From the NCBI GenBank assembly GCA_045126815.1, contig JBGVPD010000042.1, positions 1 through 54,955 on the forward strand: a stretch of 54,955 nt of DNA, in the 5' to 3' direction. The DNA is from RGIG1995 sp045126815 (GTDB lineage Bacteria; Bacillota; Clostridia; Oscillospirales; CAG-272). Both the position numbers and the translations under genes were made by a program. The notes beneath the pieces were generated by a model. That model did not search any database and was not told the DNA's origin. It worked only from the letters and a program-made list of their open reading frames with translations. Of the stretch, positions 1 through 7,099 are shown piece after piece (the first letter of the stretch is position 1; every line of letters starts with the position of its first letter).

Positions 1-29
1 ATTATTATTTTAAAAAGCTCGACTAACAT

Positions 30-73
30 AAATATCCTCCTTACTCACATCTTATGACTTAAGGAGGATATTT
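30..73 (-). terminator. Inverted repeat downstream of metK, possible terminator
   Basis: A perfect 13-bp inverted repeat (30-42 with 61-73) encloses an 18-nt loop just after the metK stop codon. No long U-tract follows immediately on the minus strand, so it may be a weak terminator or a 3'-protective hairpin. Confidence 0.5.
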
Positions 74-96
74 GTTATATTACATCATTTATATAA

Positions 97-1275
97 TCAG
101 ATAAGTTGCTTTATTTTTTCAGCAATATCAATCTTTTCCCAGGGTGCGTCAATGTCCTCTCTTCCCATATGTCCGTATGCGGCAACAGGACTGTATATAG
201 GACGGCGTAATGCAAATCTTTCAATAATCGCTGAAGGTCTTAAATCAACAAGTTCTGATACTATTTCAGAGATCCTTTCATCAGACACCTTGCCCGTTCC
301 GAAAGTATCTATCATTACTGAAAGAGGTTTTGCAACACCTATAGCGTATGCAATTTCAACCTCGCACTTATCTGCTATTCCCGAGGCAACAACGTTCTTT
401 GCTACGTAACGAGCCGCATAAGCTGCTGAACGGTCTACTTTCGTCGGGTCTTTACCCGAGAATGCGCCACCACCGTGTCTTGCATAACCGCCGTATGTAT
501 CAACAATGATTTTTCTTCCGGTAAGTCCCGAGTCACCTGCAGGGCCGCCGATTACAAATCTTCCCGTGGGGTTTACATAGTATTTTGTTTGTTCGTTAAG
601 CAAGTTTTGAGGGATTATAGGCTTTATTACTTTTTCTATCAAGTCTTTCTTGATCTGTTCTTGTGTAACGTCATCATCGTGCTGTGTTGATATGAGTATA
701 GTGTCAACTCTTACAGGTTTATCGTCTTCATATTCAACCGTTACCTGCGTCTTGCCGTCGGGACGAAGATATGTCAATACGCCGTCTTTTCTTACCTTTG
801 TAAGCTGTTTTGCAAGTTTATGAGCAAGGGATATAGGCAAAGGCATATATTCCTCTGTCTCGTTACACGCATAACCGAACATCATACCCTGGTCGCCTGC
901 ACCCTCGTTAAGATGGTCCTTGCTTTCGCCTCTCTTTGATTCTTCGGACTCGTTAACTCCCATAGCAATATCGGGTGACTGCTCATGAATAGAGTTTATA
1001 ACTGCACAAGAATCATAGCTGAAGCCGTAATCGGACTTTGTATATCCTATCTCTTTTATCGTGTTTCTTACAACAGTCTGTATATCAACGTGTGCCTTAG
1101 TCGTTATTTCTCCCATAACCATAACAAGACCGGTAGTTACAACTGTCTCGCACGCAACTCTTGAATAAGGGTCGCTCTTCAACATTTCATCAAGTATTGA
1201 ATCACTTATTTTATCACAAACTTTATCGGGATGTCCTTCTGTTACCGATTCTGACGTAAATAAAAACTTCTTCAT
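97..1275 (-). CDS. metK: S-adenosylmethionine synthase
   Basis: MetK condenses L-methionine and ATP into S-adenosylmethionine, the cytosolic methyl donor, releasing phosphate and pyrophosphate. The 392-residue protein has the family start (TSESVTEGHPDK, ATP-binding), the GAGDQGMMFGYA signature in the first third and the GGGAFSGKDPTKVDRSAAY motif in the C-terminal half, so it looks complete and active. The ATG at 1275 is chosen because an AGGAGA ribosome-binding site lies just upstream; a TTG 15 nt earlier would start inside that site. Expression is almost certainly controlled by the SAM-I riboswitch immediately upstream, which closes a feedback loop on the product. It is transcribed alone from its own promoter, behind ribU. 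Confidence 0.97.
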   Translation of the reverse strand: MKKFLFTSESVTEGHPDKVCDKISDSILDEMLKSDPYSRVACETVVTTGLVMVMGEITTKAHVDIQTVVRNTIKEIGYTKSDYGFSYDSCAVINSIHEQSPDIAMGVNESEESKRGESKDHLNEGAGDQGMMFGYACNETEEYMPLPISLAHKLAKQLTKVRKDGVLTYLRPDGKTQVTVEYEDDKPVRVDTILISTQHDDDVTQEQIKKDLIEKVIKPIIPQNLLNEQTKYYVNPTGRFVIGGPAGDSGLTGRKIIVDTYGGYARHGGGAFSGKDPTKVDRSAAYAARYVAKNVVASGIADKCEVEIAYAIGVAKPLSVMIDTFGTGKVSDERISEIVSELVDLRPSAIIERFALRRPIYSPVAAYGHMGREDIDAPWEKIDIAEKIKQLI

Positions 1276-1301
1276 ATTTTTCTCCTCCAATAATAAAATT
1301 A

Positions 1302-1321
1302 ACCGCCTCGAAAGAAGCGGT
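1302..1321 (-). terminator. Riboswitch-controlled terminator hairpin of metK
   Basis: An 8-bp hairpin (ACCGCTTC/GAGGCGGT, tetraloop TTTC) followed by a U-rich run lies between the SAM aptamer and the metK ribosome-binding site. This is the expected expression platform of a transcriptional SAM-I switch. Confidence 0.65.
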
Positions 1322-1333
1322 AAATATAAAAAA

Positions 1334-1433
1334 CCTCATCTTTCGGATCTTTTCCGCAGGATTTGGCACCTTAAAAAACTTTTCAGGTTGCCGCAGCATC
1401 ACAGGGCCTGTCCCTCCGCCGCTCTTGATAAGG
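1334..1433 (-). promoter_or_regulatory. SAM-I (S-box) riboswitch
   Basis: Read on the minus strand this has the S-box consensus blocks in order: CTTATCAAGAGCGGCGGAGG, GACAGGCCCTGTGATGC, CGGCAACCT, AAGGTGCCAAATCCTGC, and the closing GAAAGATGAGG. Binding of SAM would stabilise the aptamer and favour the terminator hairpin before metK. The placement in front of SAM synthase fits classical feedback repression. Boundaries are read by eye from the conserved blocks. Confidence 0.95.
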
Positions 1434-1457
1434 GAATATTCAATTATTAACAGATAT

Positions 1458-1485
1458 ATTGTAACACAATAGGGAAAAATGTCAA
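1458..1485 (-). promoter_or_regulatory. Sigma-A promoter of metK
   Basis: Minus strand TTGACA, 16-bp spacer, TACAAT, with an upstream TG extension of the -10. It lies between ribU and the SAM riboswitch, so transcription would start just before the aptamer. Confidence 0.75.
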
Positions 1486-1503
1486 TAGCATTTTATAATA
1501 TTT

Positions 1504-2115
1504 TCACTTTTTAATTTTCAACAACGGTGACAGCCTCTTGTACACCAAGAAACATATACCGGCATCGATCATACCCTTTGCAAAATTAAAAGGAAGATTA
1601 AAAATAAACAACGCCTTAAAAAGATTATCTGCCGATGGCAAAAGTGCCTTATACATACCAATTATCACTTCCATAGGAAGTCCGTAAATAACCGAAAAAG
1701 CAGGATATACTATGTAATAATTCGACGGTATGCTTACTAAAGCCATAATAACTGCGCCAAGCAAAGTGCCTATTAACGCTGTTTTTCTCGATTTATTCTT
1801 CTTGTAAACTAATCCTGCAACGCCAACAAATATTGCTCCAAGAATAAAGTTCGATAATTCGCCTATGCAATTTGAAGTAGTAAACGGTAAGTGAAGAACG
1901 TTTTTTAACAAACAAACTACCATACCGGATAGCGGACCGTATGCAAATGCGGTTATAAGAGCAGGAAGTTCCGAAAAATCAAACTTAATAAAGCCTGGTA
2001 TCAAAAACGGCAACGGAAACTCCAACAACATAAGAACAAAACCTACTGCACTCATTATTCCCACAACCGCAATAAATTTGGTTAAATTTACACTCTTTCC
2101 AATCTTTTTTTTCAT
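1504..2115 (-). CDS. ribU: Riboflavin ECF transporter S component RibU
   Basis: RibU is the substrate-binding membrane subunit of an energy-coupling-factor importer that brings riboflavin into the cell with the shared EcfA/A'/T module (not encoded here). The 203-residue protein is almost entirely hydrophobic, with about six membrane segments and the family pattern LEFPLPFLIPGFIKFDFSELPA near the N-terminus, followed by GPLSG and LLKNVLH. The ATG at 2115 follows a CAGGAGA ribosome-binding site; the open frame continues upstream only because it runs into the FMN riboswitch. The riboswitch and terminator between promoter and gene indicate repression by FMN, which supports the substrate assignment. 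Confidence 0.93.
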   Translation of the reverse strand: MKKKIGKSVNLTKFIAVVGIMSAVGFVLMLLEFPLPFLIPGFIKFDFSELPALITAFAYGPLSGMVVCLLKNVLHLPFTTSNCIGELSNFILGAIFVGVAGLVYKKNKSRKTALIGTLLGAVIMALVSIPSNYYIVYPAFSVIYGLPMEVIIGMYKALLPSADNLFKALFIFNLPFNFAKGMIDAGICFLVYKRLSPLLKIKK

Positions 2116-2147
2116 AGTCTTTCTCCTGAAATTATATTCAGCTTCAA

Positions 2148-2178
2148 TAAAAAAACTCCCATGTTTACACAAGGGAGC
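2148..2178 (-). terminator. Intrinsic terminator of the FMN riboswitch expression platform
   Basis: A GCTCCC...GGGAG hairpin (2156-2160 with 2173-2177, extended past one mismatch) is followed on the minus strand by seven U residues. It lies between the aptamer and ribU, as expected for transcriptional attenuation. Confidence 0.85.
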
Positions 2179-2208
2179 ATAATTATAACATAAGTATATT
2201 ATAAATAT

Positions 2209-2322
2209 ATCTTCTTTCATCCGGACTATACCGTCGGCTTTGGAATTACACCAAATCAACCTAAAAAATTCAGGCTCGCGGGCTGTACCGCCGGTGGGGA
2301 CTTTCACCCCGCCCCGAAGCTG
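2209..2322 (-). promoter_or_regulatory. FMN riboswitch (RFN element)
   Basis: On the minus strand the RFN blocks appear in order: GGGGCGGGGTGAAAGTCCCC, ACCGGCGGTA, AGCCCGCGAGC, GATTTGGTGTAATTCCAAAG, CCGACGGTATAGTCCGGATG and AGAAGAT. FMN binding should promote the downstream terminator and shut off ribU. Confidence 0.96.
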
Positions 2323-2330
2323 TTACTATC

Positions 2331-2359
2331 ATTATATTCACAATATCATCTTTTGTCAA
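2331..2359 (-). promoter_or_regulatory. Sigma-A promoter of the FMN riboswitch-ribU unit
   Basis: TTGACA, 17-bp spacer, TATAAT on the minus strand, placed immediately before the first conserved block of the FMN aptamer and after the tuf terminator. Confidence 0.85.
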
Positions 2360-2372
2360 GCCATTTAACAAA

Positions 2373-2402
2373 CAAAAAACAGACAGAGATAAACTCTGTC
2401 TG
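2373..2402 (-). terminator. Intrinsic terminator of the str operon (after tuf)
   Basis: A 9-bp stem CAGACAGAG/CTCTGTCTG (2380-2388 with 2394-2402) is followed by six U residues on the minus strand, 35 nt after the tuf stop codon. Confidence 0.93.
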
Positions 2403-2436
2403 CTTTTATTAAAATCATATTATAATTCAGTTAGAA

Positions 2437-3642
2437 TTAGTCAAGGATTTCAGATACAACGCCGGAACCAACTGTTCTACCGCCTTCACGGATAGCGAAA
2501 CGGAGACCCTTTTCGATAGCAACGTTTGTGATAAGTTCAACTGTCATGTTAACGTTGTCACCGGGTTTGCACATTTCAACGTCTTCAGGAAGGTTGATGA
2601 TACCGGTAACGTCTGTTGTTCTGAGGTAGAACTGAGGTCTGTAACCTGAGAAGAAGGGTTTCTGACGTCCGCCTTCTTTTTCTGTAAGGATATAAACCTG
2701 TCCAATGAACTTCTTGTGTGACTGAACAGAACCGGGCTTACAGAGAACCTGTCCTCTTTCGATTTCGTTCTTTGCAATACCACGGAGGAGAAGACCTACG
2801 TTGTCACCAGCTTCAGCCTGGTCGAGAAGTTTGTGGAACATTTCAACGCCTGTAACTGTTGTCTGCTTTGTTTCGTCAGAAAGACCAACGATTTCAACAA
2901 CGTCACCAACTTTAACTGTACCTCTTTCAACTCTACCTGTAGCAACTGTACCACGACCGGAGATCGAGAATACGTCTTCAACAGGCATAAGGAAAGGAAG
3001 GTCAGACTGTCTGTCAGGTGTAGGAATGTATGAGTCAACTGCTGCCATAAGCTCAACGATAGGAGCGTATTCGGGAGCGTTGATGTCTGTGTTTGTAGAT
3101 TCAAGAGCTGCACGTGCAGAACCACGAATGATAGGTGTGTTGTCACCGTCAAAGTCGTACTGTGAAAGGAGATCACGGATTTCCATTTCAACGAGTTCGA
3201 GAAGTTCTTCATCGTCAACAAGGTCTGTCTTGTTCATGAAAACAACGATCTGAGGAACGTTAACCTGACGAGCGAGGAGAACGTGCTCACGTGTCTGCTG
3301 AAGGGGACCGTCAGATGCTGCAACAACGAGGATCGCACCGTCCATCTGAGCTGCACCTGTGATCATGTTTTTAACATAGTCAGCGTGTCCGGGGCAGTCA
3401 ACGTGTGCATAGTGACGATTGTCTGTTTCGTATTCAACGTGTCTTGTGTTGATTGTGATACCTCTTGCTCTTTCTTCGGGAGCGTTGTCGATCTGATCGT
3501 ATGCCTGGAATTCGATCTTATCGTTGTTGAGAGAAAGTGTCTTTGTGATAGCTGCTGTAAGAGTTGTCTTACCGTGGTCAACGTGGCCGATTGTACCAAT
3601 GTTGACATGGGGTTTCGTACGTTCAAATTTTTCCTTTGCCAT
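2437..3642 (-). CDS. tuf: Translation elongation factor Tu
   Basis: EF-Tu is the GTPase that carries aminoacyl-tRNA to the ribosomal A site. The 401-residue protein has the G1 motif GHVDHGKT near residue 19, the effector/G2 region RGITI, G3 DCPGH and G4 NKTD, followed by the two beta-barrel domains ending in GGRTVGSGVV. It is full length for the family. It is the last gene of the rpsL-rpsG-fusA-tuf operon, 20 nt after fusA, with a strong AGGAGG ribosome-binding site. The G4 NKTD and the GSARAALES sequence differ slightly from the commoner NKCD and GSALKALEG, without touching known guanine contacts. Confidence 0.98.
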   Translation of the reverse strand: MAKEKFERTKPHVNIGTIGHVDHGKTTLTAAITKTLSLNNDKIEFQAYDQIDNAPEERARGITINTRHVEYETDNRHYAHVDCPGHADYVKNMITGAAQMDGAILVVAASDGPLQQTREHVLLARQVNVPQIVVFMNKTDLVDDEELLELVEMEIRDLLSQYDFDGDNTPIIRGSARAALESTNTDINAPEYAPIVELMAAVDSYIPTPDRQSDLPFLMPVEDVFSISGRGTVATGRVERGTVKVGDVVEIVGLSDETKQTTVTGVEMFHKLLDQAEAGDNVGLLLRGIAKNEIERGQVLCKPGSVQSHKKFIGQVYILTEKEGGRQKPFFSGYRPQFYLRTTDVTGIINLPEDVEMCKPGDNVNMTVELITNVAIEKGLRFAIREGGRTVGSGVVSEILD

Positions 3643-3662
3643 TTTAGAATTCCTCCTAAATA

Positions 3663-5750
3663 TTACTTATTTTGTTCTTTCATTCTTGCGGAAACCAATG
3701 TTTCCATAATTGATTTCGGAACTTCAGCGAAGTGGCTGGGTTCCATTGAGTACTGACCACGTCCCTGTGTCTTGGAACGGAGGTCTGTTGCATAACCAAA
3801 CATTTCGGACAGAGGTACAAATGCATTGATTTCCTGTGCACCTGATACTGCCTCCATAGACTGAATCTGACCACGTCTTGAGTTAAGGTCACCGATTACA
3901 TCACCCATGTAATCTTCAGGTGTTATTACAACAACCTTCATTACAGGCTCTGTAAGTACAGGATCCGCCTTCTTCATCGCATCCTTGAATGCCATTGATC
4001 CGGCAATCTTAAATGCCATTTCCGAAGAGTCAACTTCATGGTAAGAACCGTCTTCAAGTGTTATCTTAACGTCAACAACATTGTATCCTGCAACAGTACC
4101 GGTCTGCATAGCACCCTGAATACCTGCATCAACTGCGGGAATGTATTCCTTAGGAATAGCACCACCAACAATCTTGTTGATAAATTCGTAACCCTTGCCG
4201 GCTTCGTTAGGTTCAATAGTAATTTTAACGTGACCATACTGACCTTTACCACCCGACTGACGAGCATACTTCGTATCGGAATATGCTGCACGTCTGATAG
4301 TTTCTTTGTAGGAAACCTGAGGCTTACCTACATTTGCTTCTACCTTAAATTCACGAAGCAAACGGTCAACGATGATTTCAAGGTGAAGTTCACCCATACC
4401 AGCAATAATCGTTTGTCCGGTATCATCATCTGTATAGGTTCTGAATGTCGGGTCTTCTTCTGCAAGTTTTGACAATGCAATACCCAACTTTTCCTGACCT
4501 GCCTTGGTCTTAGGCTCAATAGCAACACGGATAACGGGATCCGGGAATTCCATTGATTCAAGGATAATAGGATGCTTTTCGTCGCAAAGTGTATCACCTG
4601 TAGTCGTGTTCTTTACACCAACAACAGCTGCTATATCACCTGCATAGCATTTATCTATATCCTGACGTTCATTTGAATGCATCTGGAGAATACGGCCGAA
4701 TCTTTCACGTACACCCTTTGTGGTATTGTAAGCAGTTGATCCTGTTTCAATAACACCTGAGTATACACGGAAGAAGCAAAGCTTTCCTACAAAGGGGTCG
4801 GTCATAATCTTAAATGCAAGGGCTGCGAAAGGCTCGTCGTCTGATGAGGGACGAGTTTCTTCCTGCTCTGTTTCGGGGTTAATACCACCGATCGCAGGTA
4901 CGTCAACAGGAGCGGGCATGTAATCTATAATTGCATCGAGAAGCTTCTGTACGCCCTTATTCTTATATGATGTTCCGCATACAACGGGAACTATCTGGTT
5001 TGCAATTGTTGCCTTACGTATAGCAACTTTAAGCTCGTCTACCGTAATTTCTTCATCGTTGAAGAACTTTTCAAGCAACGCTTCATCTGTTTCAGCAACA
5101 GCTTCAATAAGCTTTGCACGGTATTCCTGAGCCTTTTCAAGCATGTCCTCCGGAATGGGTTCGACACGCATGTCTCTTCCTAATTCATCGTAATATACGT
5201 CAGCTTCCATATTGAGAAGGTCGATGATACCTCTGAATGTATCTTCGGAACCGATGGGGAGCTGTATCGGCACTGCATTCGCCTTAAGTCTTTCATGCAT
5301 CATGTCAACAACACGGTAGAAGTTTGCACCCATTATATCCATCTTGTTTACATATGCCATACGCGGAACGCCGTATTTGTCAGCCTGACGCCATACGGTT
5401 TCAGACTGAGGCTCAACGCCGCCCTTAGCACACAATACTGTTACAGAACCGTCGAGTACTCTAAGTGAACGCTCAACTTCTACTGTAAAGTCAACGTGTC
5501 CGGGGGTATCAATAATATTGATACGGTGGTTCTTCCAGAAACATGTTGTAGCAGCTGAAGTAATTGTAATACCTCTTTCCTGCTCCTGAACCATCCAGTC
5601 CATCGTTGCGCCGCCGTCGTGTGTTTCACCCATCTTATGAGTCTTACCTGTATAGAACAGGATACGCTCTGTTGTGGTTGTCTTTCCGGCGTCGATATGT
5701 GCCATAATGCCTATATTACGTGTTTTTTCAAGTGTATATTCTCTTGGCAT
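3663..5750 (-). CDS. fusA: Translation elongation factor G
   Basis: EF-G catalyses GTP-dependent translocation of tRNA and mRNA on the ribosome and, with RRF, subunit recycling. The 695-residue length is normal. The G domain shows AHIDAGKTT (G1, about residue 17), RGITI, DTPGH and NKMD, followed by the beta-barrel domain II and the RNA-contacting domains III-V (GMGELHLEI, SGGKGQYGHV). It starts 25 nt after rpsG with an AGGAGA site and is co-transcribed with tuf. Nothing suggests a second, specialised EF-G: the str-operon position marks it as the housekeeping copy. Confidence 0.98.
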   Translation of the reverse strand: MPREYTLEKTRNIGIMAHIDAGKTTTTERILFYTGKTHKMGETHDGGATMDWMVQEQERGITITSAATTCFWKNHRINIIDTPGHVDFTVEVERSLRVLDGSVTVLCAKGGVEPQSETVWRQADKYGVPRMAYVNKMDIMGANFYRVVDMMHERLKANAVPIQLPIGSEDTFRGIIDLLNMEADVYYDELGRDMRVEPIPEDMLEKAQEYRAKLIEAVAETDEALLEKFFNDEEITVDELKVAIRKATIANQIVPVVCGTSYKNKGVQKLLDAIIDYMPAPVDVPAIGGINPETEQEETRPSSDDEPFAALAFKIMTDPFVGKLCFFRVYSGVIETGSTAYNTTKGVRERFGRILQMHSNERQDIDKCYAGDIAAVVGVKNTTTGDTLCDEKHPIILESMEFPDPVIRVAIEPKTKAGQEKLGIALSKLAEEDPTFRTYTDDDTGQTIIAGMGELHLEIIVDRLLREFKVEANVGKPQVSYKETIRRAAYSDTKYARQSGGKGQYGHVKITIEPNEAGKGYEFINKIVGGAIPKEYIPAVDAGIQGAMQTGTVAGYNVVDVKITLEDGSYHEVDSSEMAFKIAGSMAFKDAMKKADPVLTEPVMKVVVITPEDYMGDVIGDLNSRRGQIQSMEAVSGAQEINAFVPLSEMFGYATDLRSKTQGRGQYSMEPSHFAEVPKSIMETLVSARMKEQNK

Positions 5751-5775
5751 TATACTATCTCCTTATTACGCGGCA

Positions 5776-6246
5776 TTAATATCTGTAATGTGCAAAAGCT
5801 TTGTTAGCTTCAGCCATTCTGTGTGTTTCTTCTTTCTTCTTGAAAGCACCGCCTGTGCTGTTGATTGCATCCATAATTTCGTTTGCGAGTCTTTCTGACA
5901 TTGTCTTCTCGCCACGTGTTCTTGCAAATGCTGTCAACCAACGAAGGCCGAGTGTCTGTCTTCTTTCTGCTCTAACTTCCATAGGAACCTGATATGTTGA
6001 ACCACCTACACGGCGAGCCTTTACTTCAAGTACAGGCATTACGTTTTCCATGGCAGCGTTAAACTGTTCGAGTGCGGGCTTGCCTGTCTTTTCTTCAACA
6101 GCAGCAAATGCATCGTATACAATTTTCTGAGCAACACCCTTCTTACCATCGTACATTATGTTGTTGATAAGCTTTGTTACGAGCTTAGAATTGTACATAG
6201 GATCGGGCAATACATCTCTTTTAGCTATTTTACCTCTTCTTGGCAC
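5776..6246 (-). CDS. rpsG: 30S ribosomal protein S7
   Basis: S7 nucleates assembly of the 30S head and binds the 3' domain of 16S rRNA. I place the start at a GTG (6246) because a strong AAGGAGG lies 7-8 nt upstream and it gives 156 residues beginning PRRGKIAKRDVLPDPMYNSKLV, the usual S7 length and N-terminus. A longer in-frame extension to 6309 has no ribosome-binding site and is not family sequence. The C-terminal half carries the conserved GGSTYQVPMEV and RLANEIMDA. It lies between rpsL and fusA, after an unusually long 169-nt intercistronic gap. Confidence 0.96.
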   Translation of the reverse strand: MPRRGKIAKRDVLPDPMYNSKLVTKLINNIMYDGKKGVAQKIVYDAFAAVEEKTGKPALEQFNAAMENVMPVLEVKARRVGGSTYQVPMEVRAERRQTLGLRWLTAFARTRGEKTMSERLANEIMDAINSTGGAFKKKEETHRMAEANKAFAHYRY

Positions 6247-6284
6247 GGATCTTCCCTCCTTCATATTTTTTAATGAATTCACAG

Positions 6285-6307
6285 GTACTCGAAGAATAAC
6301 TTCGTAC
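6285..6307 (-). promoter_or_regulatory. Hairpin in the rpsL-rpsG intercistronic region
   Basis: On the minus strand GTACGAAG pairs with CTTC-GA-GTAC (8 bp with a 2-nt bulge) about 40 nt before the rpsG start. In E. coli the equivalent intercistronic region is the S7 repressor target. That this hairpin has that role here is inference. Confidence 0.35.
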
Positions 6308-6415
6308 ATACTTTTTCCGAGGCGGTTATTTATTTATATATAAATAAGTACCGTTCATTCGGATAATCGCGATGACGATATTCATATGTTACCTTTAATA
6401 ATTTGGTGTTTAGAC

Positions 6416-6826
6416 TTACTTAGGTCTCTTTGCACCGTACTTTGATCTGCTCTGTTTGCGGTTCGCAACACCCTGAGCATCCAAGCTACCTCTGATGATG
6501 TGATAACGCACACCGGGGAGGTCTCTAACCCTTCCGCCTCTGATGAGTACAACTGAGTGTTCCTGAAGGTTGTGTCCAATTCCGGGAATATAAGTTGTTG
6601 CTTCAAGGCCGTTTGTTAAACGTACTCTCGCGATCTTACGAAGAGCTGAGTTAGGCTTCTTAGGGCTTGTTGTAGAAACTTTAGTGCAAACACCGCGTTT
6701 CTGAGGAGCGCTGAAATCTGTAGGTGTGTTCTTAATGGTGTTGAAACCCTTCTGGAGCACGGGAGCCTTAGACTTGAACTGCTTCTCTGATCTACCCTGT
6801 CTTACTAACTGGTTAAAGGTTGGCAT
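6416..6826 (-). CDS. rpsL: 30S ribosomal protein S12 with Arg at the streptomycin-resistance lysine
   Basis: S12 sits at the decoding centre and controls tRNA selection accuracy. The 136 residues include the roughly 13-residue N-terminal insertion usual in Gram-positives, then CTKVSTTSPKKPNSALRK and HSVVLIRGGRVRDLPGVRYH. Lys56 (E. coli Lys43, counting Met) is kept, but residue 101, the equivalent of E. coli Lys88, is Arg (codon AGA). Substitution at this lysine is a classical cause of streptomycin resistance. The next residue, Asp102, is the one modified by RimO, whose gene is at 47304-48632. First gene of the str operon, from a strong promoter at 6902-6930 with a GGAGG ribosome-binding site. 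Confidence 0.98.
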   Translation of the reverse strand: MPTFNQLVRQGRSEKQFKSKAPVLQKGFNTIKNTPTDFSAPQKRGVCTKVSTTSPKKPNSALRKIARVRLTNGLEATTYIPGIGHNLQEHSVVLIRGGRVRDLPGVRYHIIRGSLDAQGVANRKQSRSKYGAKRPK

Positions 6827-6901
6827 ATTCTTCCTCCTTCTTCAATATTTTCTACCTGAAAATGGGCATAGTTATCCCATAAACACACGTAGATATTCTA
6901 T

Positions 6902-6930
6902 ATTATAACACCTCTGCCTATGATTGTCAA
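6902..6930 (-). promoter_or_regulatory. Strong sigma-A promoter of the str operon
   Basis: Consensus TTGACA, 17-bp spacer and TATAAT with a TG extended -10 on the minus strand, about 75 nt before the rpsL start. Both hexamers are perfect, as expected for a highly expressed ribosomal operon. Confidence 0.92.
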
Positions 6931-7040
6931 GTATGAATATTTTTATGCACTTTTTTCTACATTTTGCACAAACCGCCAACATTTCTTCCATATAAAATAC
7001 ACTAAAATGCAAATTTTCATTTATTTACTTCAAACAATAA

Positions 7041-7074
7041 AAGGAAGCCCCCCATTTTGAAAGCTTCCTTTTTT
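7041..7074 (-). terminator. Intrinsic terminator after rpoC
   Basis: AAGGAAGC/GCTTCCTT (7041-7048 with 7063-7070), flanked by A-runs and T-runs so that it can act in both directions. It separates rpoBC transcripts from the str operon promoter. Confidence 0.88.
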
Positions 7075-7099
7075 CCATTATGCAACTTATTAAGTTTTA

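Noticed and set aside
2116..2307. N-terminal extension of RibU reaching into the leader
   Set aside because: It would translate the FMN aptamer and the terminator; the ATG at 2115 has a good ribosome-binding site and starts the family sequence.
6247..6309. Longer S7 starting upstream of the GTG
   Set aside because: The extension is not S7-like and includes the AAGGAGG that serves the GTG start.
6328..6348. AT-only palindrome TTATTTATATATAAATAA
   Set aside because: Low-complexity AT sequence of this kind is expected by chance in intergenic DNA; no function can be argued.
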